DNA of 64,000 nt from an uncultured Alcaligenaceae bacterium. Lineage in GTDB: Bacteria > Pseudomonadota > Gammaproteobacteria > Burkholderiales > Burkholderiaceae_B. The notes beneath the pieces are model-generated. The model saw only the letters and a program-made list of their open reading frames with translations. It was not told the DNA's origin and did no database searches. Each line of letters opens with the position of its first letter. Positions within the stretch are counted from its first letter, which is position 1. The stretch lies in contig CALEQZ010000020.1 of the NCBI GenBank assembly GCA_937908115.1, positions 1 to 64,000 of the forward strand, read 5' to 3'. The position numbers were made by a program, and so were the translations under genes. Below are positions 43,085 to 52,125 of this stretch, piece after piece.

Positions 43085-44047
43085 ATGAAGATTCGAGCGC
43101 TGCTGGCCCTGGGGGCATTGCTGGCGTGCACCGCCGCCCAGGCCAATGACTACCCGAGCCGTGCCATTACGCTGATCGTACCGGCCGCCGCCGGCGGCAA
43201 TGCCGACATTACCGCCCGGCTCGTCGGCCAGGAATTGAGCAAAATCCTCAAGCAGCCCGTCGTGGTGGAGAACCGCGTCGGCGCTGGCGGCCGCATCGGC
43301 ACCCAGGCGGTGGTGCGCTCGGCCGCAGACGGTTACACCCTAGGCTACGCGCATGTCGGCACGCTGGTGCTCCATCGATTCTTGTTCAAGGAGCAGATGT
43401 ATGACATTGACCGCGACCTGGTCCCGATCGGCCTGATTGCAGAAACGCCCAACGTCATCGTCGTGCGGCAAGACTCGCCACTGCGCAGTCTGCAGGACCT
43501 GATCGCGCGTAGCAAGGCCGAACCGGGCCGCCTGACCATGACCTCGGCTGACCCGGGCACGACGAGCGAAGTCGGCGTCAAATTGTTCATTGCCCAGACC
43601 GGCGCAGGCGTGCGTCAAATCCCCTATAAGACCACGGCCACGCAAATCTCGGACCTGTTGGGCGGACACGTCGATTCGATGATGGAGAACCTGCCGCCGC
43701 TGCTTGGCACAATCCGGGACGGACGCATGCGCGCGCTGGCGGTCACGACGCGCAAGCGCGTGGCTTCACTGCCTGACGTGCCCACGGTTGCCGAGCAAGG
43801 CTACCCCGACTATGAGCAAGGTGCTTGGAGCGCCCTGGTGGCGCCTGCCGGCACGCCGCCTGCGGTGATCGCGCGGTTGAATGAGGCGTTGAACCAGGCG
43901 CTGCAAATGCCGGCCGTGGCCAACGAATTGCGCGGCCGTTCGCAGGAACCGCTAGGCGGCACGGCTGACGATGTCCGCGCGCAGATCGCGCGCGAGCTTC
44001 CAAAATGGGAGCGCGTCATACGCACCGCCGAGGGTTCGTCGAACTGA
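43085..44047 (+). CDS. Bug/TctC family binding protein
   Basis: Periplasmic receptor of the tripartite tricarboxylate type, 320 residues. Signal peptide at about 1-20 (ACTAAQA). Motifs are SRAITLIVPAAAGGNADI, VVENRVGAGGRIGTQAV and DGYTLGYAHVG. The usual PFPPGG motif is replaced by VPAAAGG. Ribosome site AAGGGGA. First gene of an accessory cassette with a deacylase-like and a threonine-synthase-like gene. No TctAB partner here. Confidence 0.93.
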   Translation: MKIRALLALGALLACTAAQANDYPSRAITLIVPAAAGGNADITARLVGQELSKILKQPVVVENRVGAGGRIGTQAVVRSAADGYTLGYAHVGTLVLHRFLFKEQMYDIDRDLVPIGLIAETPNVIVVRQDSPLRSLQDLIARSKAEPGRLTMTSADPGTTSEVGVKLFIAQTGAGVRQIPYKTTATQISDLLGGHVDSMMENLPPLLGTIRDGRMRALAVTTRKRVASLPDVPTVAEQGYPDYEQGAWSALVAPAGTPPAVIARLNEALNQALQMPAVANELRGRSQEPLGGTADDVRAQIARELPKWERVIRTAEGSSN

Positions 44048-44080
44048 TACCATGCCCCCGCGCCCATCCCCGCAACTGCC

Positions 44081-45079
44081 ATGACTGCCGTCGCCACCCG
44101 CGAGGATTTTTCCTGTCCCGATCCCGATAATCGGTCCGCCTACCGCACCGTTACCATCCCCATGCTGCGCATCTCTGCCGGGCCCGGCCCATCGGTCGGG
44201 TTGATGGCCGGCGTGCACGGTGACGAATGGGAAGGCCAGGCCGCCCTGCTCGCGCTGTGGCACGAACTGCCACGGCTGCTGCACAAGGGTACGGTCTACG
44301 TGGTGCCATCAGCCAACGTGCAGGCGTCGTTGGCCGGCACCCGCCTGTCGCCCTCCGATGCGGGAAACCTGAACCGTGCGTTCCTTGGCGCGCCTGCGCG
44401 CGGTTATACGGAAACGCTGGCTGCCGCGCTGGAGAGCCGCCTGCTTGCGCGGATCCAATACCTGATCGACGTGCATAGCGGAGGCACCTCGCTGCGGTAC
44501 CTGCCATCCTGCGTGGTCACGCGCCATGGCGATGACGCCTTCGATGCGCGCACCGCGAAATTGGCCAGGGACTTCGGTATGCCGCATTGCCTGTTCTTTC
44601 GCAGCAACGAGCCGGGTTCGCTGCCGGCGGCAGCCAGCCGCCGCAAGGTCGCACGCATCAGCGCAGAAATCGGCGGCGCAGGAGAAACCAGCCGCGAACT
44701 GGTGCAGGCCTGCCGGCAGGCCATGCTGTCGTGCCTGGCCGGTTTGGGCATGATCGACGCCGGCTACGCGTCGAACGGTGACAGTCCAGCGCTTTACGAC
44801 CTGTCGCCTGCAGCGGCGACCGTGCGGGCCGACCGCGACGGCGTGCTCGTGCCCGAAGTCGCCCTGGGCAGCCGCGTCGATGCCGGCCAACGGCTGGCCG
44901 CGCTGATCGAACCGGCGCGTCCGGACCGCCCCGCCGACCCGGTGCCCAGCCCGCAGGCCGGCACGGTGTTGTGCCTGCGTCCCATCGCCCGCAGCAGGCC
45001 CGGCGACTGCCTGTTCCAGGTTGCGCCGCCGCTGCCCTTTGACACATTACCCCGCCTGTACGACGTCTCATGCGCATGA
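44081..45079 (+). CDS. succinylglutamate desuccinylase/aspartoacylase family hydrolase
   Basis: 332-residue zinc amidohydrolase of the AstE/AspA (M14-like) group. Zinc ligands are His46 and Glu49 in AGVHGDEWEG and His132 in IDVHSGG; the ESxLL helix and a C-terminal beta domain (VRADRDGVLVPEVALGSRV) follow. Members remove an acyl group from N-acyl amino acids, including N-acetyl-diaminobutyrate in ectoine breakdown. Substrate here unknown. Its 3' end overlaps the PLP-enzyme gene by 10 bp, so the two probably act in sequence. Confidence 0.9.
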   Translation: MTAVATREDFSCPDPDNRSAYRTVTIPMLRISAGPGPSVGLMAGVHGDEWEGQAALLALWHELPRLLHKGTVYVVPSANVQASLAGTRLSPSDAGNLNRAFLGAPARGYTETLAAALESRLLARIQYLIDVHSGGTSLRYLPSCVVTRHGDDAFDARTAKLARDFGMPHCLFFRSNEPGSLPAAASRRKVARISAEIGGAGETSRELVQACRQAMLSCLAGLGMIDAGYASNGDSPALYDLSPAAATVRADRDGVLVPEVALGSRVDAGQRLAALIEPARPDRPADPVPSPQAGTVLCLRPIARSRPGDCLFQVAPPLPFDTLPRLYDVSCA

Positions 45080-46170
45080 ATCCCCTGCTGTCCGGCCTAC
45101 GCTGCATCCGCTGTGGCCGGATTTTTCCCACAGCCGACTATCCGGAGGGCTGCCCTGACTGCCTGGTCGCCGGCCATCCGGCTTCGCTGGAATGCCTGTA
45201 CGCGCCGGCAGCCCGCGACGCCGTCCTTCCCGTGCCGGTGCTGGATCCCATTACGCTTGGCGAAGGCAACACGCCTTGCCTGCCCATGGCGGACCTTGCC
45301 CGCGAGATGGGCACCGGCGCGCTTTGGCTCAAGTGCGAAAGCGGCAACCCCACGGGCAGCCATAAGGACCGCATGGCCGCACAGTTGGTTTCGCGCGCCC
45401 GGCTTGCTGGCGCCACCCGCGTGGCTGCCGCCTCCAGCGGCAACGCCGGCGTGGCGCTGGCTGCCTACTGCGCCGCGGCAGGGCTGACCGCCGACATCGC
45501 CATCACCCCGTCGTGCCCGCCCCGCCAGCGCGAGGCGATGCAATACTTCGGCGCCCGGCTGGCGTGCTTTGAGGACAGCCTTGCGCGCTGGCCTTACGTG
45601 GCGCGGCTTTGCCGCGAGGAAGGGGCGTTCGCCGGCACCAACTATCTCAATCCGCCGGTGGGCACACATCCGTACGGCGTAGAAGGCTACAAGGGCGTGG
45701 CGACCGAAATCCTGGACCAATGCGGCGCGCCGACCGACATGATCGTGCCGACCGCCCGCGGCGACTTGATCTGGGGCATCTGGCTGGGCTGGGAATACCT
45801 GCACCGCGAAGGCAAAGTCTGCCGCCCGCCGCGGATGCACGCAGTCGAACCGTACCCACGCCTGTCGCGCGCGCTGGCCGAAGGCGATGTGCGCGGCCTA
45901 TGGGAAAAGCCGACGCAGCAATATTCGACTGCCGGCGGCACCTGCACGTTGCAATCGGTGCAGGCGCTCGCCCGCTCGGGTGGCCAGGCGATCGACGTCG
46001 ACGACGCCCAGGCGCGCCAGGCCCGGCAGCAGTTGGCCCACGCCGGCATCGCTGCCGAGTTGGCCTCGGCGGCCGCGCTCGCGGCGGTGCCGCTACTGCG
46101 GCGCGCCGGGGTGTTGAACGAATCGTCGACGGTGGTCGTGATGCTGACGGCCGACGGCCGGCGCGACTGA
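45070..46170 (+). CDS. threonine-synthase-like PLP-dependent lyase
   Basis: 366 residues, fold type II PLP enzyme. An N-terminal zinc ribbon (Cys12, Cys15, Cys28, Cys31) precedes the catalytic domain, with the PLP lysine Lys99 in NPTGSHKDRMA, the phosphate/ring loop ASSGNAGVALAAY and a final Thr/Ser-containing strand. It resembles threonine synthase but stands in a catabolic-looking cassette, away from hom/thrB. It may act as an ammonia-lyase or beta/gamma-replacement enzyme on the amino acid freed by the adjacent deacylase; that is inference. Confidence 0.88.
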   Translation: MRMNPLLSGLRCIRCGRIFPTADYPEGCPDCLVAGHPASLECLYAPAARDAVLPVPVLDPITLGEGNTPCLPMADLAREMGTGALWLKCESGNPTGSHKDRMAAQLVSRARLAGATRVAAASSGNAGVALAAYCAAAGLTADIAITPSCPPRQREAMQYFGARLACFEDSLARWPYVARLCREEGAFAGTNYLNPPVGTHPYGVEGYKGVATEILDQCGAPTDMIVPTARGDLIWGIWLGWEYLHREGKVCRPPRMHAVEPYPRLSRALAEGDVRGLWEKPTQQYSTAGGTCTLQSVQALARSGGQAIDVDDAQARQARQQLAHAGIAAELASAAALAAVPLLRRAGVLNESSTVVVMLTADGRRD

Positions 46171-46190
46171 CAGGCCGGTGTCGGCAAGAA

Positions 46191-47138
46191 TCAACGGCGC
46201 CGACCTGCCGCCCCTGCCGCCCCTGCCGGCACGCCGAAGCGCTCGGCGAGCGGCGCCAGGGCGGCGCGCACGCAAGTGGCCCAGTATTTGCCCGCGGCCG
46301 ACAACGGCCGCTCGCCGTGCAGGATCATGTAACACTCGAAGTGCACGGGGGCCTGCAGCGGACGGTAGGCCAGTCCGGCCGCTTCGAGTCCGACGGCCGT
46401 GGCGGGATTGGCGATGCCCAGCCCATGCCCGGCCAGCGCAAGCTGGCACACCGTGCTCGAGTATGGGGTTTCGATCGCGGCGCGCACATCCACTTTCGCC
46501 GCTGCCAGCGCGGCATCGAGCCGGCGCCGCGAGCCGTCCTCGCTGTTGAGCAGGATCAGGGGCTGGCCGGCAAGCTGCGCCAACCCGACCGCGTCCAGCC
46601 GCGCAAGCGCGTGGGTAGCCGGAAACACCGCAACCGCGGCCAAGCGCGCCAGGCAATGTCCGCGCAACCCCTGCAGTTCCGACTCGTCGGCCACCAGCGC
46701 GAGGTCGAGCTCACCTGACACCACCATGTCGCGCAAGGTGTTGGAATCGCGGACCTGCAGATAGATGGGCGTATCCGCGTACCGGCGTCGAAAGCGCGCC
46801 AGCGCCTGCATCATGACCTGGCCGGCATACGCATGGATGGTGCCGACCCGCAGGCGCGGCTGCCCCGCGCCCCTGATGACCTGGATCTTGCGCCCCAGTG
46901 CCTCTAGCCCTACGTTCAGGCGCCGGATCTCCTCGTACAACAGATCGGCCTCCGGCGTGCGCACCAGTCGCTGGCGCACGCGTTCGAACAGGCGCAGGGC
47001 AATGGCCTGTTCGAGCGCGGCCAGGGTCGTGCTGACGGTCGCCGGCGAGACATCCAGGCGTCGGGCAGCTGCGGTGACGCTGCCGGTTTCGTAGATGGTG
47101 CGGAAGGTTTCGACCTGCCTGAGCGTAAAGGTGGACAT
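46191..47138 (-). CDS. LysR family transcriptional regulator
   Basis: 315 residues: winged helix at 3-62 (LRQVETFRTIYETGSVTAAAR, DVSPATVSTTLAALEQ) and an effector domain with LRVGTIHAYAGQVMMQAL and LDLALVADESELQ. The last residues are Ala/Gly-rich. It converges with the PLP-enzyme gene (20 bp between stops) and starts 15 bp after the recO stop on the same strand. It probably regulates the Bug-deacylase-PLP cassette and may also be reached by era-recO transcription. Confidence 0.93.
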   Translation of the reverse strand: MSTFTLRQVETFRTIYETGSVTAAARRLDVSPATVSTTLAALEQAIALRLFERVRQRLVRTPEADLLYEEIRRLNVGLEALGRKIQVIRGAGQPRLRVGTIHAYAGQVMMQALARFRRRYADTPIYLQVRDSNTLRDMVVSGELDLALVADESELQGLRGHCLARLAAVAVFPATHALARLDAVGLAQLAGQPLILLNSEDGSRRRLDAALAAAKVDVRAAIETPYSSTVCQLALAGHGLGIANPATAVGLEAAGLAYRPLQAPVHFECYMILHGERPLSAAGKYWATCVRAALAPLAERFGVPAGAAGAAGRRR

Positions 47139-47153
47139 GGCCGCGCCCGCCGA

Positions 47154-47741
47154 TCAGAACCGTTGCAAATCCAGCAGGACCCGGCGCGTGGACAGCGGCT
47201 TGCCTTCGAGCTGCTCGTCCAGGCGGCGCCGCAGGTCGGCGCGCAGCGCTGGCTCGGCGGCCGGGTCGTCGAAATCCGGTTCGGCGCCGTCCACGCCATA
47301 GCCGGTCTCCTGCAGCAACACCCATTCGAAGCGGCGCAAGGCGCCGGCGGCACGGCTGCCCGAGGCCAGGCGCTGCAGGGCCTGGTCGTAGGCGTCGAAC
47401 AGCGCCGGATGCGCATCTTCTCGAGGCAGCAGGCGTAGCAGCAGCTCGTTCATATACCAGGCCGACATCAGCGCCGGTCCGGCAAGCGGCCGGATGCCTG
47501 CGCTTTCGGCGCGGGTCAGCGTGCGCACTTCCCCCGCCCCGCTCCAGGACAGCAGCAGCGGCTGGAAGGCCGCCAGCACCGGCCGCAGCACGGAATACGG
47601 GCGCTTGGCCCCCTTGGCCACCAGCGCCACGCAGCCGTGCTCGCGCGAGAACGCCTGGACGACGAGGGAGGTTTCACGCCACGGGGTGGCGTGCAGCATA
47701 TAGGCGAGGCTGTCCTGAACGCGCTGGGCGCGCTTACTCAT
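47154..47741 (-). CDS. recO: DNA repair protein RecO (short form)
   Basis: Loads RecA through RecF-OR during gap repair. The N-terminal OB domain is clear (YMLHATPWRETSLVVQAFSREHG, AKGAKRP, LLLSWSGAGEVRTLTRAE) and the helical domain keeps MSAWYMNELLLRLLPRED and LLQETGYGVD. After this, the zinc-finger-like middle region of longer RecO proteins is absent; the frame goes directly to the closing EQLEGKPLSTRRVLLDLQ. 195 residues against about 240 in E. coli. It overlaps the era stop by 8 bp. Confidence 0.9.
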   Translation of the reverse strand: MSKRAQRVQDSLAYMLHATPWRETSLVVQAFSREHGCVALVAKGAKRPYSVLRPVLAAFQPLLLSWSGAGEVRTLTRAESAGIRPLAGPALMSAWYMNELLLRLLPREDAHPALFDAYDQALQRLASGSRAAGALRRFEWVLLQETGYGVDGAEPDFDDPAAEPALRADLRRRLDEQLEGKPLSTRRVLLDLQRF

Positions 47742-48663
47742 AGCCAAGTTCGCGCAGCACGGCCTCGCGCTCGGACCAGCCCTTGCGCACCTTGACGTAG
47801 ACTTCCAGGTGCACGGGCTTGTCCAGCAGCCGGGCGATGTCCTGGCGCGCTTCGGTGGCGATGCGCTTCATGTGGCTGCCGCCGGCGCCCAACAGGATGG
47901 GCCGGTGGCTTTCGCGCTCGACGATGACGCAGGCAGCCACGCGCGCGCCCTTGTCGTGCTCTTCCCATTGCTCGATGACCACGGTGCAGCCGTAGGGCAG
48001 CTCGTCGCCGACCAGCCTGAAGATTTTTTCGCGCACCAGTTCGGCGGCGATGAAGCGCATCGGCCGGTCGGTCAGCGTCTCGGCGTCGAACATCGGCTCG
48101 CCCTCAGGCAGCCTGCGGGCGATCTCTTCGAGCAGCACGTCGAGCTGCTTGCCGCGCGCCGCGCTGACCGGTACGACCGCATCGTAGGGAAACTGCGCCG
48201 TGATCTTGGCCACGAAGGGGAACAGGTCGTCGCGGCGCTTGACCAGGTCCAGCTTGTTGACGACCAGTATCGTGCGCGCAGGCGCGGGCAGCAGCGGCAC
48301 CAGGCGCGCGTCACCGTCGGTCCACTTGCCGGCCTCGACCACATGCACCACCACGTCGACGTCAGCCAGCGCCTGGGTCACGACGCGGTTCATCATGCGG
48401 TTCATCGCCCCGCCATGACGCGTCTGGAAGCCGGGGGTATCCACGAAGACGAACTGCTCGGACTCGCGGGTGAGCACCCCATGGATGCGGTGGCGCGTGG
48501 TTTGCGCCTTGCGCGAGACGATGGACAGCTTGGTGCCGATGAGCGCGTTGGTCAGCGTCGATTTGCCGACGTTGGGCCGCCCCACCACGGCGACGAAGCC
48601 GCAGCGAAACGGCTTGCCGCCCTGTGCGGGCGCCACCGGCGGGTTGGCGTGCGGCTCGGTCAT
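47734..48663 (-). CDS. era: GTPase Era
   Basis: Essential GTPase for 16S rRNA 3' end maturation. 309 residues. G1 GRPNVGKS (28-35), G3 DTPGFQ, G4 NKLD; the C-terminal KH domain has GAGGSHMKRIATEAR. It overlaps rnc at its start (ATGA) and recO at its end. The first 20 residues are a Pro-rich extension. Confidence 0.97.
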   Translation of the reverse strand: MTEPHANPPVAPAQGGKPFRCGFVAVVGRPNVGKSTLTNALIGTKLSIVSRKAQTTRHRIHGVLTRESEQFVFVDTPGFQTRHGGAMNRMMNRVVTQALADVDVVVHVVEAGKWTDGDARLVPLLPAPARTILVVNKLDLVKRRDDLFPFVAKITAQFPYDAVVPVSAARGKQLDVLLEEIARRLPEGEPMFDAETLTDRPMRFIAAELVREKIFRLVGDELPYGCTVVIEQWEEHDKGARVAACVIVERESHRPILLGAGGSHMKRIATEARQDIARLLDKPVHLEVYVKVRKGWSEREAVLRELGYE

Positions 48664-49421
48664 TTCACTTCCTGGGCGACGGCCACCGGCAGGCTCAGCT
48701 GCGCGGTCTTGCGCGCCTTGGCGGTGCGCCGCTTGGCCGGTGGCGGGCAGGCGGCCACCGCGGCCTCCAGCGCGAGCTTGGCGGCGGACTGCTCGGCGGC
48801 GCGTCGGCTCGACCCCGCCGCGGTCACGCGGATGTCCAGCGGCGCCACGACCGCACACTCGACCTCGAACTGCTGGCTGTGCGCGGCGCCGTGGGTGGCC
48901 ACCACCGTGTACACCGGCAGCGCCATCTTGCGGCTTTGCAGGAATTCCTGCAGCAAGGTCTTGGCGTCCTTGCCCAGGGTCTTGGGATCGACTTCGGCCA
49001 GCACCGGCTGGTACAGCTTGGTGATGACGCGGCGGGCGGCCTCGAAGCCGGCGTCCAGGAACACGGCCCCGAACAGCGCCTCCAGCGTGTCGGCCAAGAT
49101 GGACGGGCGGCGAAAGCCGCCGCTCTTGAGTTCGCCCTCGCCCAACCGCAGGTATTGGGACAGCTCCAGCTTCTGGGCAATCTCGGCCAGCGAGGCCTGC
49201 TTGACCAGGTTGGCGCGCAGCCGGGACAGGTCGCCTTCGTCGATCTTGGTGAAGCGCTCGAACAGCAGCGCCGCCACGACGAAGTTCAGCACCGCGTCAC
49301 CCAGAAACTCCAACCGCTCGTTGTGGCGGGCGCCATGGCTGCGGTGCGTGAGCGCCTGCTCGAGCAGCGTGGAATCGCCGAAATGATGGCCGAGACGGGT
49401 TTCCAGGCTGGCTAGGGACAT
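48660..49421 (-). CDS. rnc: ribonuclease III
   Basis: Double-strand-specific RNase that processes rRNA and mRNA. 253 residues, longer than the E. coli 226 because of a basic C-terminal tail (PPAKRRTAKARKTAQ). The signature HNERLEFLGDAVL (33-45) and the second acidic site in LEALFGAVFLDAGFE are intact; the dsRNA-binding domain follows (TLLQEFLQSRK to SRRAAEQSAAKLALE). Between lepB and era, as usual. Confidence 0.97.
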   Translation of the reverse strand: MSLASLETRLGHHFGDSTLLEQALTHRSHGARHNERLEFLGDAVLNFVVAALLFERFTKIDEGDLSRLRANLVKQASLAEIAQKLELSQYLRLGEGELKSGGFRRPSILADTLEALFGAVFLDAGFEAARRVITKLYQPVLAEVDPKTLGKDAKTLLQEFLQSRKMALPVYTVVATHGAAHSQQFEVECAVVAPLDIRVTAAGSSRRAAEQSAAKLALEAAVAACPPPAKRRTAKARKTAQLSLPVAVAQEVK

Positions 49422-49427
49422 GTGGGG

Positions 49428-50270
49428 TCAATGGAAGCGGCCGATGCGGCCGAGGTCGCCGAAATTCATCCAGATGAAGAAGGCCTTGCCCACAATATTA
49501 CCGTCTGGGACGAACCCCCAGTAGCGGCTGTCCAGGCTATTGTCCCGGTTATCGCCCATGACGAAATAGTGGCCTTCGGGCACCGTGCACCGCAGGCCGT
49601 TGCGCAGGTATTCGCAGTTTTCCATGCCCGGAAACCGCCAAATGGGGCCGATTTCCTGGTATTTTCGCTCATCGAGCAAGATTTTGTGCTCAACATCGCC
49701 CAATTTTTCTTCAAAACGGGCGGTGTAAGCTACCCGGTCGGGCTCGAAATAGTCGCCGTCGCGCCGGCGCGGCACTTCTTGGCCGTTGACGTAGAGCCGC
49801 TTGTCCACGTAGGCGACCGTGTCACCCGGCAGGCCGACGACGCGCTTGATGTAGTCGACCTGGGGGTCGACCGGATAACGAAACACCATCACGTCGCCGC
49901 GCTGCGGCGAGCCGGTGGGGATGATCTTGGTGTCCAGCACCGGCAGGCGAATGCCGTAGCTGAACTTGCTGACCACGATCAGGTCGCCCGATTCCAAGGT
50001 GGGCAACATCGAGCCGGACGGAATGCGAAACGGCTCGATGACGAAAGAGCGCAGCACGAAGACGAACAAGATCACCGGAAAGAAGCTGACCGCGTATTCC
50101 ACCCACCAAGGCGCGCGGTCGGCGCGATCCTGCCCGTCGGCAGCGGCGCCGGCACCTGCCGCCTGTGCGCGCCGCTGGCGGGCCGGGCGCAGCCAGAGCC
50201 GGTCGGCCAGGGTGATGCCCCCGGTCAGCACCAGCAGCACAAACAGGATCAGCGCGAAATTCCAGCTCAT
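49428..50270 (-). CDS. lepB: signal peptidase I
   Basis: Inner-membrane protease that removes signal peptides from exported proteins. 280 residues, two N-terminal membrane segments (about 4-22 and 60-78). Catalytic Ser87 is in IPSGSMLPTL and Lys142 in YIKRVVGLPGD; the GDNRDNSLDSRYWG box is intact. Ribosome site GAGGGCGG. It lies 15 bp after lepA and 6 bp before rnc. Confidence 0.97.
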   Translation of the reverse strand: MSWNFALILFVLLVLTGGITLADRLWLRPARQRRAQAAGAGAAADGQDRADRAPWWVEYAVSFFPVILFVFVLRSFVIEPFRIPSGSMLPTLESGDLIVVSKFSYGIRLPVLDTKIIPTGSPQRGDVMVFRYPVDPQVDYIKRVVGLPGDTVAYVDKRLYVNGQEVPRRRDGDYFEPDRVAYTARFEEKLGDVEHKILLDERKYQEIGPIWRFPGMENCEYLRNGLRCTVPEGHYFVMGDNRDNSLDSRYWGFVPDGNIVGKAFFIWMNFGDLGRIGRFH

Positions 50271-50285
50271 GTCTTGCCGCCCTCG

Positions 50286-52079
50286 TTACTTGTCGTCGAC
50301 CTGAAGGATGGCCAGGAAGGCTTCCTGGGGGATTTCCACCGTGCCAACCTGCTTCATGCGCTTCTTGCCGGCCTTTTGCTTTTCCAGCAGCTTCTTCTTG
50401 CGGGTGATGTCCCCGCCGTAGCACTTGGCCAGCACGTTCTTGCGCAAGGCCTTGACGTTCTCGCGGGCGATCACTTCCGAGCCGATGGCCGCCTGGATGG
50501 CCACGTCGTACATTTGCCGCGGGATCAGGCCGCGCATGCGCGAAACCACGTCGCGGCCGCGTGCGCGCGCGTTGCTGCGGTGGCAAATCATCGACAGCGC
50601 ATCGACGCGGTCACCGTTGATCAGGACGTCCACGCGCACCACGTCGGCCGAACGGTACTCCTTGAACTCGTAGTCCATGGACGCATAGCCGCGCGAGACC
50701 GATTTCAGCTTGTCGAAGAAATCCAGGACGATCTCTGCCAGCGGCATCTCGTACTGCAGTTGCACCTGGCGGCCGTGGTAGGTCATGTTGGTCTGGATGC
50801 CGCGCTTGTTGTTGCACAGGGTCATCACAGGCCCCACGTAGTCCTGCGGCATGAACAGCGTCACCGTGACGATAGGCTCGCGGATGTCGGCGATCTTGCC
50901 GACTTCGGGCATGCGCGAGGGGCTTTCGATCATCAGCACGGTGCCGTCGCGCTGCTCGACTTCGTACACCACCGACGGCGCGGTGGTGATGATGTCCATG
51001 TCGAACTCGCGCTCGAGCCGCTCCTGCACGATCTCCATGTGCAGCAGGCCCAAGAAGCCGCAGCGAAAGCCAAAGCCCAGCGCCTGCGATACCTCCGGCT
51101 CGAACATCAGCGCCGCGTCGTTCAGGCGCAGCTTCTCCAGCGAATCGCGCAGCTGGTCGTATTCACTGCTTTCGACCGGGTACAGGCCGGCGAAGACCTG
51201 CGGCTTGACCTCCTTGAAGCCCGGCAACGGCTGTGCGGCAGGCGCGGCGGCCAGCGTGATGGTGTCACCCACCTTGGCGTGGGCCAGCTCCTTGATGCCG
51301 GCGATGACGAAGCCCACCTCGCCGGCCGAGAGCTGCTCGCGCGGCTGCGACTTGGGCGTGAACACGCCGATCTGCTCGCACAGATGTGTCGCCCCCGTGG
51401 CCATCAGCAGGATCTTGTCCTTGGGCTTGAGCACGCCGTTGACGATGCGCACCAGCATCACCACGCCGACGTAGTTATCGAACCAGGAATCGATGATCAG
51501 CGCCTGCAGTGGCGCGGCCGGGTCGCCCTTGGGCGGCGGCACCTGGCGCACGATGGCCTCCAGGATCTCGTCTATGCCCATGCCCGTCTTGGCGCTGGCC
51601 AGCACCGCCTGCGAGGCGTCGATGCCAATGACGTCCTCGATTTCCTGCCGGGCGCCGTCCGGATCGGCCTGGGGCAGGTCCATTTTGTTGAGCACGGGCA
51701 GCACTTCTACGCCCAGCTCGATGGCGGTGTAGCAGTTGGCGACGGTCTGCGCCTCCACCCCTTGCGAGGCGTCGACCACCAGCAGCGCGCCTTCGCAGGC
51801 TGACAGCGAGCGGCTGACCTCGTATGAGAAATCGACGTGGCCCGGGGTGTCGATCAAGTTGAGCGCGTACACCTTGCCGTCTTGCGCCTTGTATTGCAAG
51901 GCCGCCGTCTGCGCCTTGATGGTGATGCCACGCTCGCGCTCGATGTCCATCGAATCGAGCACCTGCGAGGACATCTCGCGATCGGCCAGCCCGCCGCAGC
52001 GCTGTATCAGCCGGTCGGCCAGCGTCGACTTGCCGTGGTCGATGTGGGCAATGATGGAAAAGTTGCGAATGTGCTGCAT
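50286..52079 (-). CDS. lepA: elongation factor 4 (LepA)
   Basis: Ribosome-binding GTPase that assists translation under stress and 30S assembly. 597 residues, standard. GTPase motifs IAHIDHGKST and DTPGHVDFSYEV, NKMDLPQADP; LepA-specific C-terminal domain with ARARGRDVVSRMRG. I chose the internal ATG giving MQHIRNFSIIAHIDHGKST; no clear ribosome site precedes it. A strong terminator ends the mucD transcript 47 bp upstream, leaving little room for its own promoter. Confidence 0.97.
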   Translation of the reverse strand: MQHIRNFSIIAHIDHGKSTLADRLIQRCGGLADREMSSQVLDSMDIERERGITIKAQTAALQYKAQDGKVYALNLIDTPGHVDFSYEVSRSLSACEGALLVVDASQGVEAQTVANCYTAIELGVEVLPVLNKMDLPQADPDGARQEIEDVIGIDASQAVLASAKTGMGIDEILEAIVRQVPPPKGDPAAPLQALIIDSWFDNYVGVVMLVRIVNGVLKPKDKILLMATGATHLCEQIGVFTPKSQPREQLSAGEVGFVIAGIKELAHAKVGDTITLAAAPAAQPLPGFKEVKPQVFAGLYPVESSEYDQLRDSLEKLRLNDAALMFEPEVSQALGFGFRCGFLGLLHMEIVQERLEREFDMDIITTAPSVVYEVEQRDGTVLMIESPSRMPEVGKIADIREPIVTVTLFMPQDYVGPVMTLCNNKRGIQTNMTYHGRQVQLQYEMPLAEIVLDFFDKLKSVSRGYASMDYEFKEYRSADVVRVDVLINGDRVDALSMICHRSNARARGRDVVSRMRGLIPRQMYDVAIQAAIGSEVIARENVKALRKNVLAKCYGGDITRKKKLLEKQKAGKKRMKQVGTVEIPQEAFLAILQVDDK

Positions 52080-52125
52080 AAAGGGGACGGAAGAAAGCCG
52101 GCTGGCGCAAGCCGCCCGGTCGGGC

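Noticed and set aside
45070..46170. Calling this gene thrC outright
   Set aside because: It has the threonine synthase fold and zinc ribbon, but the catabolic context and distance from hom/thrB make the specific name unsafe.
49422..51803. Plus-strand open frame of nearly 800 codons across lepB and lepA
   Set aside because: Antisense of two conserved genes; composition dominated by His, Gln, Arg and Asp without domain signature.
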